Positions 1 through 7,433 are shown, counted from the stretch's first letter. The stretch: 23,238 nt of DNA from Burkholderiaceae bacterium (GCA_030151165.1 JASLEM010000202.1:1-23238), one strand, 5' to 3'. The notes: generated by a model from the letters alone, not told the origin. Program-made: numbers and translations.

Positions 1-272
<272 letters not shown>

Positions 273-273
273 A

Positions 274-289
274 GCGCGTCGCGACGCGC
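274..289. terminator. 16-base perfect palindrome between convergent genes
   Basis: GCGCGTCG is followed directly by its reverse complement CGACGCGC, starting two bases after the hemB stop codon. As RNA it would form a 6-bp GC stem with a CGCG loop from either strand. There is no T-tract, so a rho-independent function is uncertain. Its place in the 33-base gap between two convergent genes suggests a bidirectional transcript end. Confidence 0.4.
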
Positions 290-305
290 CCGCGGCGCAC
301 CGCCG

Positions 306-869
306 CTAACCTCCGCAGCCCTCGGGCTCCTGCAGTGCGTCGGCGTCGCCGGCGGTGATCGCGGCGACGCGGCCGGCGTACACCGTGAAGCTCACCCCGT
401 AGCCACGCCCCGTTTCCCACAGCGTCGCCTCGCTGTAGCCATCGCGGACCTCCTTCGAGACGTCGAGTTCGCGACCGAACAGTGCCTGCACACGCGCGAA
501 CGGGGTGCCGACGGCGATGCCCGAACGCGTCGAGATGCCGGGCCCTCGCACTCCGATCGAGCGCAGCTTGCCGTGTTCGAGAAAGAAGTCGACCGGCAGG
601 GACGTGTCATCGCCGCTGCGCAAGCTGCCGCAGTCAAGTTCCGGCGGCCCGTCCAGCGTCGCGAGCGGCCCGTGCCAGGCCGCACGCACCTGCGCCGTGG
701 ACATTCCCAGGCGCACCGGCCCCAGGCCGCGCGAGGTCAGTACCAGCGCATCCGCCGCCGCGGCGCTCGCTGCGGGCGCCGACGCGGGCGGCGTGGCCGC
801 AGCGACCGTGGCCGTCGTCGTGAAAGCGAGCGCCAGTGCGCCGAGCATGCGCAGTCGCGAGGTCATCAT
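306..869 (-). CDS. Secreted hypothetical protein, third gene of the phoH-ybeY operon
   Basis: I do not recognise the family. The 187-residue product starts with a probable Sec signal peptide (basic 'MMTSRLR', hydrophobic 'MLGALALAF', then an Ala/Thr-rich stretch), so it is probably periplasmic. The mature part has two similar segments, '[14 protein letters not shown]' (about 48-61) and '[16 protein letters not shown]' (about 117-132), each a small G-x-x-x-G strand followed by a helix; such repeated modules occur in BamE-like or BLIP-like folds, but that is only a resemblance. Two cysteines (80 and 185) could form a disulphide. The start ATG (869-867) overlaps the ybeY TGA in an ATGA, so translation is probably coupled. 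A second in-frame ATG at 866 is possible. The place after ybeY is often taken by a CorC-type gene, which is absent here. Confidence 0.75.
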   Translation of the reverse strand: MMTSRLRMLGALALAFTTTATVAAATPPASAPAASAAAADALVLTSRGLGPVRLGMSTAQVRAAWHGPLATLDGPPELDCGSLRSGDDTSLPVDFFLEHGKLRSIGVRGPGISTRSGIAVGTPFARVQALFGRELDVSKEVRDGYSEATLWETGRGYGVSFTVYAGRVAAITAGDADALQEPEGCGG

Positions 870-1327
870 TTGTGACCGCCGTAGGGATCGTCGAAGCCGA
901 GGCCCGCGAGGATCTCGGTCTCGCGCGCCTCCATGCACGCGGCCTCGGGGCCGTCGTCCTCGTGGTCGTAGCCCTGCGCGTGCAGCGTGCCGTGCACCAG
1001 GAGGTGCGCGTAGTGCGCGACGACGTCGATGCGCTGGGCCGCGGCCTCGCGCTCGACGACCGGCGCGCACAGCACGAGGTCGGCCTCGATCTCGGGCTCC
1101 TGCACGTAGTCGAAGGTCAGCACGTTGGTCGCGTAGTCCTTCTGCCGGTAGTCGCGGTTCAACGCGCGGCCTTCCTCCTCGCCGACGATGCGCACCGTGA
1201 TCTGCGCGGGCAGCTCGAGCCCGGCGCGGATCCAGCGCGCGACCTTGTGGCGCGGCAGCAGCGCGCGGTGCGCCGGGTCGGCGAACTGGAGACTGAGTTG
1301 CAACTCGGGCAAGGGCGGGCGGGCCAT
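866..1327 (-). CDS. ybeY: Endoribonuclease YbeY (rRNA maturation factor)
   Basis: YbeY is a single-strand-specific zinc-dependent endoribonuclease needed for 16S rRNA 3'-end maturation and late 70S ribosome quality control. The product has 153 residues, normal for the family. The defining zinc motif H-x3-H-x5-H is seen as [11 protein letters not shown] at residues 112-122. Upstream, '[19 protein letters not shown]' (about 54-72) is the other conserved block. The ATG at 1327 shares one base with the phoH TGA (TGATG), and the stop overlaps the next gene's ATG, so all three genes look like one translationally coupled operon. The start is well fixed because upstream in-frame sequence lies in phoH and does not resemble YbeY. 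Confidence 0.95.
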   Translation of the reverse strand: MARPPLPELQLSLQFADPAHRALLPRHKVARWIRAGLELPAQITVRIVGEEEGRALNRDYRQKDYATNVLTFDYVQEPEIEADLVLCAPVVEREAAAQRIDVVAHYAHLLVHGTLHAQGYDHEDDGPEAACMEARETEILAGLGFDDPYGGHK

Positions 1328-2412
1328 CACGAACGTCCTCCACGGCCGTTGACGCTCTTGCGCCGGCCTTCCTGGAAACTCGCCGGCGCCGGTTCGACGC
1401 GCTCGGCGCGATCCGCGCGCTCGCCCTTCGCGACCTCGACATCGCGCTGGTCGCGCGCATCGTAGGCCTCGACGATGCGTGCGACGAGCGGATGGCGCAC
1501 GACGTCGCTCGCGCCGAACTTCGTCACCGCGATGCCCGCGACGTCGCGCAGCACGTCCGACGCGTCGGCCAGCCCGCTGCGCGCGCCGCGCGGCAGGTCG
1601 ACCTGCGTCAGGTCGCCGGTGACGACGGCCTTGGTGCCGAAGCCGATGCGCGTGAGGAACATCTTCATCTGCTCGGGCGTGGTGTTCTGCGCCTCGTCGA
1701 GGATCACGAACGCGTGGTTCAGCGTGCGCCCGCGCATGAACGCGAGCGGCGCGATCTCGATGGCGCCGCGCTCGAACGCCTTCATCACGCGCTCCGCGCC
1801 CATCAGGTCGTACAGCGCGTCGTACAGCGGACGCAAGTACGGATCGACCTTCTGCGACAGATCGCCCGGCAGGAAGCCGAGCCGCTCGCCGGCCTCGACG
1901 GCCGGCCGCGTCAGCACGATGCGCTGGACGCTGCTGCGCTCGAGCGCGTCGACCGCGCACGCCACCGCGAGGAACGTCTTGCCGGTGCCCGCGGGGCCGA
2001 CGCCGATCGTGATGTCGTGCGACAGGATCTGGCGCAGGTACTGCACCTGGTTGGGCGTGCGGCCGATCAGGTTCGAGCGCCGCGTGTGCAGCACGATCTC
2101 GCCGCCAGCCTCGGCCGCGGCCGGCGCGACCGGCTTCGCGTGGCCCTGGATCACGTCGCGCTGCGCGTCGTGGAGCATCAGCTGCAGCTGCTCCTCGTCG
2201 ATGGCGCGGCCGCTGCGGTCGTACAGCGCCTCGATCAGCGCGAGCGCGCGCGGCGCCTGCAGCTTGCCGCCCTCGACACGGAAGTTCTCGTGGCGCCGCG
2301 TGATGACGACGTTGAGCCCCTGCTCGATCGCGCGCAGGTTCTCGTCGAGCGCGCCGCACAGGTGGGCGAGGCGCTCGTTGTCGGGCGGGGAAAAGCTGCG
2401 GCGGACGATCAC
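1327..2412 (-). CDS. phoH: PhoH-family ATPase (YbeZ type)
   Basis: A cytoplasmic P-loop ATPase of the PhoH/YbeZ group, usually encoded with YbeY and thought to act with it in RNA metabolism. Counting from the GTG start at 2412, the 361-residue product has Walker A GPAGTGKT at 139-146 and Walker B 'VILDEAQN' at about 236-243, with '[18 protein letters not shown]' (about 167-184) between them. I prefer GTG 2412 because the protein then opens '[12 protein letters not shown]', matching where family members begin. An in-frame ATG at 2475 would add 21 residues that look unlike the family and would overlap the ruvA start codon on the other strand; one at 2496 would run into ruvA. Neither has a strong Shine-Dalgarno. 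The C-terminal 40 residues are basic and low-complexity. Function is sure, the exact start is not. Confidence 0.9.
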   Translation of the reverse strand: MIVRRSFSPPDNERLAHLCGALDENLRAIEQGLNVVITRRHENFRVEGGKLQAPRALALIEALYDRSGRAIDEEQLQLMLHDAQRDVIQGHAKPVAPAAAEAGGEIVLHTRRSNLIGRTPNQVQYLRQILSHDITIGVGPAGTGKTFLAVACAVDALERSSVQRIVLTRPAVEAGERLGFLPGDLSQKVDPYLRPLYDALYDLMGAERVMKAFERGAIEIAPLAFMRGRTLNHAFVILDEAQNTTPEQMKMFLTRIGFGTKAVVTGDLTQVDLPRGARSGLADASDVLRDVAGIAVTKFGASDVVRHPLVARIVEAYDARDQRDVEVAKGERADRAERVEPAPASFQEGRRKSVNGRGGRS

Positions 2413-2461
2413 GTGCGGGGTTCGCTGTTTCAGTCGGTGAAGTGCGATTGTCCGTCGAACC

Positions 2462-2467
2462 GATAAT
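2462..2467 (+). promoter_or_regulatory. Candidate -10 box (GATAAT) for ruvA, six bases before the ATG
   Basis: GATAAT ends exactly six bases before the ruvA ATG. Sigma-70 transcripts usually begin about seven bases after the -10 hexamer, which would place the first transcribed base at or next to the A of ATG. No Shine-Dalgarno-like purine run precedes the start. A -35 element is not convincing (only weak TGA-containing candidates near 2437-2443). Confidence 0.5.
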
Positions 2468-2473
2468 GTCCTC

Positions 2474-3046
2474 ATGATCGGTCGTCTCACGGGCATCGTC
2501 GCGGAAAAATCGCCCCCGCAGGTCCTGCTCGACGTCCAGGGCGTCGGCTACGAGGTCGACGTGCCCATGAGCACGTTCTGCAACCTGCCCGGGCTCGGCG
2601 AACGCGTGACGCTGCTGACGCATTTCGTGGTGCGCGAGGACGCGCAGCAACTGTTCGCGTTCCTCACCGGCGAGGAGCGCGCCACGTTCCGCCTGCTGAT
2701 CAAGATCTCGGGCGTCGGCCCGCGCACGGCGCTCGGCATCCTGTCGGGGCTGTCGGTGAACGACCTCGCCGGCGCGGTCGCGCGCCAGGAAGGCGGCCGG
2801 CTGCAGAAGGTGCCCGGCATCGGCAAGAAGACCGCCGAACGCCTGCTGCTCGAGCTCAAGGGCAAGCTCGGCCCGGAGCTCGCGGCCGGTACCGCGGCCA
2901 TCGCGAACGACGCGCAAGGCGACATCGTCCAGGCGCTGATCGCCCTCGGCTACAACGAGAAGGAAGCGGCGATGGCGATGAAGGGCCTGCCGAAGGACGT
3001 CGGCGTGAGCGACGGCATCAAGCAGGCCATGAAGGCGCTGTCCTAG
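2474..3046 (+). CDS. ruvA: Holliday junction branch migration protein RuvA
   Basis: RuvA binds four-way DNA junctions as a tetramer and loads the RuvB helicase for branch migration in recombinational repair. The 190-residue product has the expected order: N-terminal OB-fold ('[12 protein letters not shown]', '[11 protein letters not shown]'), two helix-hairpin-helix motifs ('[13 protein letters not shown]', about 78-90, and '[18 protein letters not shown]', about 113-130), a flexible Ala-rich linker, and the C-terminal RuvB-binding three-helix domain from about 145. The start MIGRLTG is invariant in the family, so ATG 2474 is firm although no Shine-Dalgarno is visible. The gene diverges from phoH and converges on the copper chaperone gene with a nine-base gap. 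ruvC is not next to it, and I see no LexA-type operator (CTGT-N8-ACAG) upstream. Confidence 0.97.
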   Translation: MIGRLTGIVAEKSPPQVLLDVQGVGYEVDVPMSTFCNLPGLGERVTLLTHFVVREDAQQLFAFLTGEERATFRLLIKISGVGPRTALGILSGLSVNDLAGAVARQEGGRLQKVPGIGKKTAERLLLELKGKLGPELAAGTAAIANDAQGDIVQALIALGYNEKEAAMAMKGLPKDVGVSDGIKQAMKALS

Positions 3047-3055
3047 CCTGCGCGC

Positions 3056-3487
3056 TCAGAGCACCAGCTTCGCGGTCGCCTGGACGTCGACCGTCTCGCG
3101 CTTGCCGTTCTTGTCCTCGACGACCAGCTGGATCGGCACCACGTCGCCGAACTTCACCGGCTTCTTCAGCCCCATCAGCATCATGTGATACGCGCCGGCC
3201 TTGAGCTCGACCGGCTTGCCTGCGGGCAGCGGCAGCGCGTCGACGGGGCGCATCTTCATCATGTCGCCGTCCATCTTCATCTCGTGCACCTCGACCGACG
3301 CCGCGATCGGCGAGCTCGCCGACACCAGCTTGCCGCCCTGCGCGGACGTGATCGTCATGAACGCCCCGGTGGTCGTCTGCTGCGCGACGGTCGTGCGCAC
3401 CCAGGGCTTGTCGACGGTGACCTGGGCGTGGGCGGCGGCGCAGGCGAGCAACGCGATGGCGGCGACGAGACGGAACGGCTTCTTCAT
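3056..3487 (-). CDS. Periplasmic copper(I) chaperone, PCuAC family
   Basis: PCuAC proteins bind Cu(I) in the periplasm and deliver it to the CuA site of cytochrome c oxidase, often together with a Sco protein. The 143-residue product has a clear signal peptide (MKKPFRLVAAIALLACAAAHA, cleavage before Gln22). The family motif H-x10-M-x21-H-x-M fits exactly: His68, Met79, His101, Met103, with additional methionines at 70, 72, 76 and 77 nearby. The start at 3487 is chosen because it opens the signal peptide and has AGAAAG a few bases upstream; a longer open frame to 3595 reads into non-coding sequence. It stands alone, convergent with ruvA and divergent from ruvB; no sco or oxidase gene is in the window. 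Confidence 0.92.
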   Translation of the reverse strand: MKKPFRLVAAIALLACAAAHAQVTVDKPWVRTTVAQQTTTGAFMTITSAQGGKLVSASSPIAASVEVHEMKMDGDMMKMRPVDALPLPAGKPVELKAGAYHMMLMGLKKPVKFGDVVPIQLVVEDKNGKRETVDVQATAKLVL

Positions 3488-3592
3488 GAACGGCTTTCTG
3501 AGAACAGGCGAGCGATGGTACGCGAGCCAATTTGGATGCGCCTCGACGCCGAACGTTCCCGGCGCCGCCGCTCGCACGTTCACTCGGAAAAT

Positions 3593-3671
3593 CAAGGGAG
3601 CGGCGGAGCTGGCTTTGCCAGTCCGCTCGCGGCCAGCCCCTCGGGGGCAGGGAGCGCCAGCGACCGTGGGG
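3593..3671. repeat. Hairpin-rich dispersed repeat, short copy, in front of ruvB
   Basis: About 79 bases that recur, with one large insertion, at 13959-14101. The shared left half begins TCAAGGGAGCGG and folds as a bulged hairpin: GCGGA-(G)-CTGGC, loop TTT, GCCAG-TCCGC. The shared right half contains GCCCC-TCG-GGGGC and ends in an AGCGA...CGTGGGG type sequence. In this copy the two halves are joined by only a few bases. The stem bases are kept in the other copy while the loop changes TTT to TCT, which is the pattern of a structure-conserving repeat such as a REP element. It lies in the divergent gap between the PCuAC gene and ruvB and ends a few bases before the candidate ruvB -10 box. Confidence 0.8.
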
Positions 3672-3675
3672 CCGT

Positions 3676-3681
3676 TATGAT
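3676..3681 (+). promoter_or_regulatory. Candidate -10 box (TATGAT) for ruvB, six bases before the ATG
   Basis: TATGAT ends exactly six bases before the ruvB ATG, the same spacing as at ruvA. No Shine-Dalgarno-like sequence lies in front of the ATG. The region where a -35 would sit falls inside the repeat and does not resemble TTGACA. The match suggests a leaderless transcript, but one hexamer alone is weak evidence. Confidence 0.45.
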
Positions 3682-3687
3682 CACTGC

Positions 3688-4785
3688 ATGTCCATACAGA
3701 CCGACGATTTCAGCGCCGCAGGGCCGGGCTCCGCGGGTTCGAGCCGCCCGGCGCGGGTCGTCGCCGCCGGCCCCGCCTCGCCCAACGAAGAGGCCATGGA
3801 ACGCGCGCTGCGCCCCAAGCGCCTCGACGACTACGTCGGCCAGACGAAGGCGCGCGAGCAGCTGGACATCTTCATCGGCGCCGCGAAGAAGCGCACCGAG
3901 TCGCTCGACCACGTGCTGCTGTTCGGTCCACCGGGGCTCGGCAAGACGACGCTGAGCCACATCATCGCGGCCGAGCTCGGCGTGAACCTGCGCCAGACCT
4001 CGGGGCCGGTGCTCGAGAAGCCGAAGGATCTCGCCGCGATCCTCACCGGCCTGGAGCGCAACGACGTCCTCTTCATCGACGAGATCCACCGCCTGTCGCC
4101 GGTCGTCGAGGAAATCCTCTATCCCGCGCTGGAGGACTTCCAGATCGACATCATGATCGGCGACGGCCCCGCCGCGCGCTCGATCAAGCTCGACCTGCAG
4201 CCGTTCACGCTCGTCGGCGCCACCACGCGCGCGGGCATGCTCACGAACCCGTTGCGCGACCGCTTCGGCATCGTCGCGCGGCTCGAGTTCTACACGGCCG
4301 AGGAACTCGCGCGCATCGTCGTGCGCTCGGCCGGCCTGCTCAACGTGCCGATCGACCCGGAAGGCGCGCTCGAGGTCGCCCGCCGCTCGCGCGGCACGCC
4401 CCGCATCGCCAACCGCCTGCTGCGCCGCGTCCGTGACTACGCCGACGTCAAGGCGCAGGGCCGCATCACCGTGCCCGTCGCCGACAAGGCGCTCGCGATG
4501 CTGGACGTCGACCCGCAGGGCTTCGACGTGATGGACCGCAAGCTGCTCGAGGCCATCGTGCACCGCTTCGACGGCGGCCCCGTCGGGCTCGACAACGTCG
4601 CCGCGGCGATCGGCGAGGAGCCCGGCACGATCGAGGACGTCATCGAGCCGTACCTGATCCAGCAGGGCTACCTGCAGCGCACGCCACGCGGCCGCATCGC
4701 GACGATCGCGGCCTACCGGCACCTCGGCCTCGCGCCGCCGGCGCGGCAGGGGATCGACCTGTTCGGCGGTTCCGAGGGCGCCTGA
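3688..4785 (+). CDS. ruvB: Holliday junction branch migration ATPase RuvB
   Basis: RuvB is the hexameric AAA+ motor that pulls DNA through the RuvA-bound junction. The product has 365 residues. Walker A GPPGLGKT is at 80-87, Walker B with DEIH at 131-134, the sensor/arginine-finger block '[18 protein letters not shown]' at about 177-194, and the C-terminal winged-helix DNA-binding domain contains '[27 protein letters not shown]'. About 35 residues precede the conserved '[16 protein letters not shown]', slightly longer than common, rich in Ala/Gly/Ser. The ATG at 3688 is the first in-frame start after the upstream repeat. It ends four bases from the convergent desaturase-like gene. ruvA lies 642 bases upstream, with the PCuAC gene inverted between them, so the usual ruvAB operon is split. 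Confidence 0.97.
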   Translation: MSIQTDDFSAAGPGSAGSSRPARVVAAGPASPNEEAMERALRPKRLDDYVGQTKAREQLDIFIGAAKKRTESLDHVLLFGPPGLGKTTLSHIIAAELGVNLRQTSGPVLEKPKDLAAILTGLERNDVLFIDEIHRLSPVVEEILYPALEDFQIDIMIGDGPAARSIKLDLQPFTLVGATTRAGMLTNPLRDRFGIVARLEFYTAEELARIVVRSAGLLNVPIDPEGALEVARRSRGTPRIANRLLRRVRDYADVKAQGRITVPVADKALAMLDVDPQGFDVMDRKLLEAIVHRFDGGPVGLDNVAAAIGEEPGTIEDVIEPYLIQQGYLQRTPRGRIATIAAYRHLGLAPPARQGIDLFGGSEGA

Positions 4786-4789
4786 ACGC

Positions 4790-5902
4790 CTAGCGCGGCT
4801 GCGGCGCCGCGGCGCGCGTCGAGGCCGCATCCTCTCGCGCCTGCCGCTCGCAGATCCACCCCACCGACCACAACCCGGCCAGCACCGCACCCGCCGCGCC
4901 CGCGAGCTGCAGCGGCGCGAGCCGGTGCGCGTTCCACAGCACGACGGTCGTGATGCCGATGGCCAGCGCGAACATCGCGCCGGCCGCCCACTGGTGCGCG
5001 GGTGTCATCGCGGGCGCGTAGCGCGGGATCGCGTGCAGGACGAACGGCGGCTTCGGGAACCGCTCGTGCAGGTCGGCCGGACGCCAGCCGGGCGGCTTGA
5101 GCCAGACGCGCAGCTTGTCGCCCCAACGGCGAGCGTTGCGGCTGTCGTGCGCGAGCGCCGCGTACACCTCGAGGTTCGCCCACACCGGGTTCCAGCTCCG
5201 CAGCGGGCTGCGCGTGCCGTAGACGCACGGCTCCTCGTCGAGCTCCGGCTGGAACGTGCCGAACAGCCGATCCCAGACCACGAGGATGCCGCCGAAGTTG
5301 CGATCGAGGTAGACGTCGTTGACGGCGTGGTGCACGCGGTGGTTCGACGGCGCGCAGAACCAGCGGTCGAATCCGCCGAGCCGGCCGACCAGGCGCGTGT
5401 GCACCCAGAACTGGTACAGCAGGTCGATCAGCGCGACGACCGCGAACACGAGCGGCGGCACGCCCACGATCGCCATCGGCAGGTAGAACAGCCAGCCGGC
5501 GACCCATCCCGAGCCCGTCTGGCGCAGCGCGGTCGACAGGTTGTATTCCTCGCTCTGGTGGTGCACGACGTGCGCCGCCCAGAACAGCGCCACCTGGTGG
5601 CCGGCGCGGTGCAGCCAGTAGTAGAGGAAGTCGTAGGCCAGCAGCGCGCCGATCCACGTCCACGGCGAGCGCGGGCTCAGCTCGAACAGCGCGGCGTGCG
5701 CGTAGACCCACGCGTAGATGCCCAGCGTGAACAGCTTCGTGAAGATGCCGACGACCTGGCTCATCATGCCCAGGCCGATACTGTTGAGGGTATCCGCCCA
5801 CGCATACGTGGACTGCCCCCGCCGCCAGCCGACCACGGCCTCGACAGCGATGAGCAGGAAGAACACTGGCGTTGCCAGCACGATGACCTGAGCGTCTTGC
5901 AT
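4790..5902 (-). CDS. Fatty acid hydroxylase / sterol desaturase superfamily membrane protein
   Basis: An integral membrane di-iron oxygenase of the ERG3/alkylglycerol-monooxygenase-like superfamily; the substrate is unknown but is probably a membrane lipid. The 370-residue product has at least five hydrophobic segments (for example 'IVLATPVFFLLIAVEAVVGW' and 'GVPPLVFAVVALIDLLY'). The eight-histidine di-iron signature is visible: H98-RAG-H102, H111-VV-HH115, and H188-RV-HH192, with 'HQSEEYNLSTALRQT' (115-129) typical of the bacterial subgroup. The start ATG has AAGGG about seven bases upstream. The gene follows the histidine phosphatase by 40 bases and is probably in the same operon. The last 70 residues are further hydrophobic helices and an Ala-rich tail. 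Confidence 0.88.
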   Translation of the reverse strand: MQDAQVIVLATPVFFLLIAVEAVVGWRRGQSTYAWADTLNSIGLGMMSQVVGIFTKLFTLGIYAWVYAHAALFELSPRSPWTWIGALLAYDFLYYWLHRAGHQVALFWAAHVVHHQSEEYNLSTALRQTGSGWVAGWLFYLPMAIVGVPPLVFAVVALIDLLYQFWVHTRLVGRLGGFDRWFCAPSNHRVHHAVNDVYLDRNFGGILVVWDRLFGTFQPELDEEPCVYGTRSPLRSWNPVWANLEVYAALAHDSRNARRWGDKLRVWLKPPGWRPADLHERFPKPPFVLHAIPRYAPAMTPAHQWAAGAMFALAIGITTVVLWNAHRLAPLQLAGAAGAVLAGLWSVGWICERQAREDAASTRAAAPQPR

Positions 5903-5942
5903 GCGACCCTTCGTTGGGACTTCGCGTGCCGCGCTCCCGGCC

Positions 5943-6581
5943 TCAGCCGATCTCGTCCAGCGCCGGATCGACGAGGTGGCTCGTGTCGTTCCAGCCGACC
6001 AGCGTCAGCCCGGAGTCGGTGTGCAGCAGGCGATTGATGGCTGCATTGTCGAGCGACCAGATGCGTTGCGCATCGAGGGGAATCCGCGATGCGGCGCGGT
6101 ACAGGCAGTCCATCACGCCGCCGTGCGCGACGACCACCACCGTGCGGCCGGCGTGCGCCTCGGCGATGCGCAGCGTGGCCTCGACACAGCGCGCGTAGAA
6201 GACGCGCAGCGATTCGCCGTCGCCGGGCGAGAAGTCGGGGTCGCGGCTCTTCCAGCGCGCCGAGTCCTCGGGCCAGCGCTCGGCGACCTCGAGGTGCGTG
6301 AAGCCCTGGAAGCTGCCGAAGCTGCGCTCGCGCAGGCCCGGGTCGAGCAGCAGCGGGCACCGGTTGAACGACGCGATCGCCTGCGCGGTCGCCTGCGCGC
6401 GCGCGAGATCGCTGCTGACGACGACGTCCGGCTGGCTGTCGGCGAGCGCGCGCGCCGCGCGCCGCGCCTGCTCGTGGCCGCGGTCGTTCAACGGGATGTC
6501 GAGCTGGCCCTGCAGGCGCGACTGCACGTTCCAGGCCGTCTCGCCGTGGCGCACGGCGATGAGTCGGGTCGCCTCGTTCAT
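5943..6581 (-). CDS. Histidine phosphatase family protein (phosphoglycerate mutase-like)
   Basis: A branch-1 histidine phosphatase that removes phosphate through a phosphohistidine intermediate; substrates in this family range from sugar phosphates to alpha-ribazole phosphate, so the reaction here cannot be named. The 212-residue product opens with the catalytic R11-H12-G13 in 'VRHGETAWN', has Arg61 in 'SSDLARAQATA', the acid/base Glu85 in 'LRERSFG', and the second catalytic His153 in 'VVVVAHGG'. The start ATG (6581) overlaps the stop of the tiny upstream ORF in an ATGA. It sits between a DUF1840 gene and the desaturase-like gene; no cobalamin genes are nearby, so a CobC role has no support from context. 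Confidence 0.92.
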   Translation of the reverse strand: MNEATRLIAVRHGETAWNVQSRLQGQLDIPLNDRGHEQARRAARALADSQPDVVVSSDLARAQATAQAIASFNRCPLLLDPGLRERSFGSFQGFTHLEVAERWPEDSARWKSRDPDFSPGDGESLRVFYARCVEATLRIAEAHAGRTVVVVAHGGVMDCLYRAASRIPLDAQRIWSLDNAAINRLLHTDSGLTLVGWNDTSHLVDPALDEIG

Positions 6582-6634
6582 GCGCGGCGCGAGGCGGCGA
6601 CGTCGATGCGGATCGGGGCCGGCGCGAGGCTCAT
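6578..6634 (-). CDS. Possible 18-residue ORF bridging DUF1840 and the phosphatase gene
   Basis: The ATG at 6634-6632 overlaps the DUF1840 stop in an ATGA, and its own TGA at 6580-6578 overlaps the phosphatase ATG in a second ATGA. The peptide would be MSLAPAPIRIDVAASRRA, with no recognised similarity. It might only serve to carry ribosomes from one gene to the next (translational coupling), or it may be a chance open frame in a 50-base gap. No Shine-Dalgarno of its own is evident. Confidence 0.3.
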   Translation of the reverse strand: MSLAPAPIRIDVAASRRA

Positions 6635-6936
6635 ACGCCCCAGACGATCGGCTGCTTCTCGGCCAGCGCGAGCTTCATCATCTCGACCATCGGCCAGACG
6701 CGCTGGCGCAGCGACACCGTGTCGCCCTTGCCGTGCCCGCCGTCGTCCTGGTTCGCCGGCTTCGGCGACTCCGCCGCCACGGCCGCCTCCAGCGCCGCGA
6801 TCGCGGCCTGCAGCTGGTCGACGTCGATGATGCCCTGCGCCGACGGCTCCTTGCCGATCAGCGACAGCACGCGGTCGCCCACCGGCTGCGTCATGATGAG
6901 GTCGCCGGCGGCCGGGCTCTTGAACTTGTAGATCAT
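6631..6936 (-). CDS. DUF1840 family protein
   Basis: A 101-residue cytoplasmic protein of unknown function, DUF1840, which I know mainly from betaproteobacteria. The N-terminus 'MIYKFKSPAAGDLIM' followed by 'GDRVLSLIGKEPSAQGII' is the family signature. The middle is an Ala-rich helix (about 42-58), then a polar Asp/Gly/Lys linker, and the C-terminus 'RVWPMVEMMKLALAEKQPIVWGV' forms the second conserved block. The start MIYKF at 6936 is chosen over the longer frame to 6972 because the extension is made from the upstream terminator hairpin. It heads the leftward group with the tiny ORF, the phosphatase and the desaturase-like gene. Confidence 0.88.
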   Translation of the reverse strand: MIYKFKSPAAGDLIMTQPVGDRVLSLIGKEPSAQGIIDVDQLQAAIAALEAAVAAESPKPANQDDGGHGKGDTVSLRQRVWPMVEMMKLALAEKQPIVWGV

Positions 6937-6964
6937 GGTGTGCTTTCGCGAGGCGCAAATGAAT

Positions 6965-6988
6965 GCGGCCAAGGATGTCCTTGGCCGC
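6965..6988 (-). terminator. Perfect 10-bp hairpin terminator after the DUF883 gene
   Basis: GCGGCCAAGG and CCTTGGCCGC are exact reverse complements separated by a four-base loop. On the minus strand the stem is followed by ATTCATTTG, a moderately T-rich tail. It lies 59 bases after the DUF883 stop and 28 bases before the DUF1840 start, so it probably ends the DUF883 transcript and separates the two units. Confidence 0.65.
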
Positions 6989-7047
6989 GATTGTCGGCGA
7001 TCCGGCGCGCCGTTCCACCGAACGGCCCGCGATCGTGGGGTGCGCGT

Positions 7048-7416
7048 TCAGCGGTTGCGGCGCACACGCACGAGTTCGACCAGCGCGATGACGGTCGCAC
7101 CGACGGCGGCCGCGATCAGCAGCGACTTGACCGGCTCGTCACGCACGTAGCCGCGCGTCGAGTCGACCGCACGCTCGCCGCGTTCGCGCAGCGCCGCGGC
7201 CTGCTGGCGAGCCGCGTCGTAGCCGTCGCTGACGTAGCCGCGGGCCTGCTTGCCGACGCGCGAGAGCAGCGGCTTGGTCTCGCTGTACGCGGTGGCCAGG
7301 CCGTCGACGGCGCTGTCGATCGCGGCATGCGCATCGCGCTCGGCGGCCTTCAGGGCAGCGGCGGCGCGGTTGAAGTGTTCGGAGGACGTGGCGGTGGACA
7401 GCGAGGTTTCGGACAT
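7048..7416 (-). CDS. DUF883 family (ElaB/YqjD-like) membrane-anchored protein
   Basis: ElaB/YqjD proteins are small stationary-phase proteins held in the inner membrane by a C-terminal helix; E. coli YqjD associates with ribosomes. The 122-residue product has a long amphipathic Ala-rich helical region ('AAAALKAAERDAHAAIDSA', 'ARQQAAALRERGERAVDS') and ends with 'YVRDEPVKSLLIAAAVG' leading into a single transmembrane segment and a short basic tail VRVRRNR. That arrangement (conserved xPxxSLxxAxxxG then TM) is diagnostic. A strong Shine-Dalgarno, AAAGGAG, lies about six bases before the ATG. The leader contains an 8-bp inverted repeat (7434-7461), and a strong hairpin follows the gene, so it appears to be transcribed alone. 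Confidence 0.88.
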   Translation of the reverse strand: MSETSLSTATSSEHFNRAAAALKAAERDAHAAIDSAVDGLATAYSETKPLLSRVGKQARGYVSDGYDAARQQAAALRERGERAVDSTRGYVRDEPVKSLLIAAAVGATVIALVELVRVRRNR

Positions 7417-7433
7417 GGGGGACTCCTTTGGAA

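Noticed and set aside
2412..2474. LexA/SOS operator upstream of ruvA
   Set aside because: No CTGT-N8-ACAG or similar palindrome is present in the gap or in front of ruvB.
3592..4890. A 432-codon leftward open frame opposite ruvB, and similar long antisense frames opposite phoH, pcaF, DAHP synthase and rlpA
   Set aside because: Low-complexity translations, no start signals, and each lies against a gene with secure family motifs.
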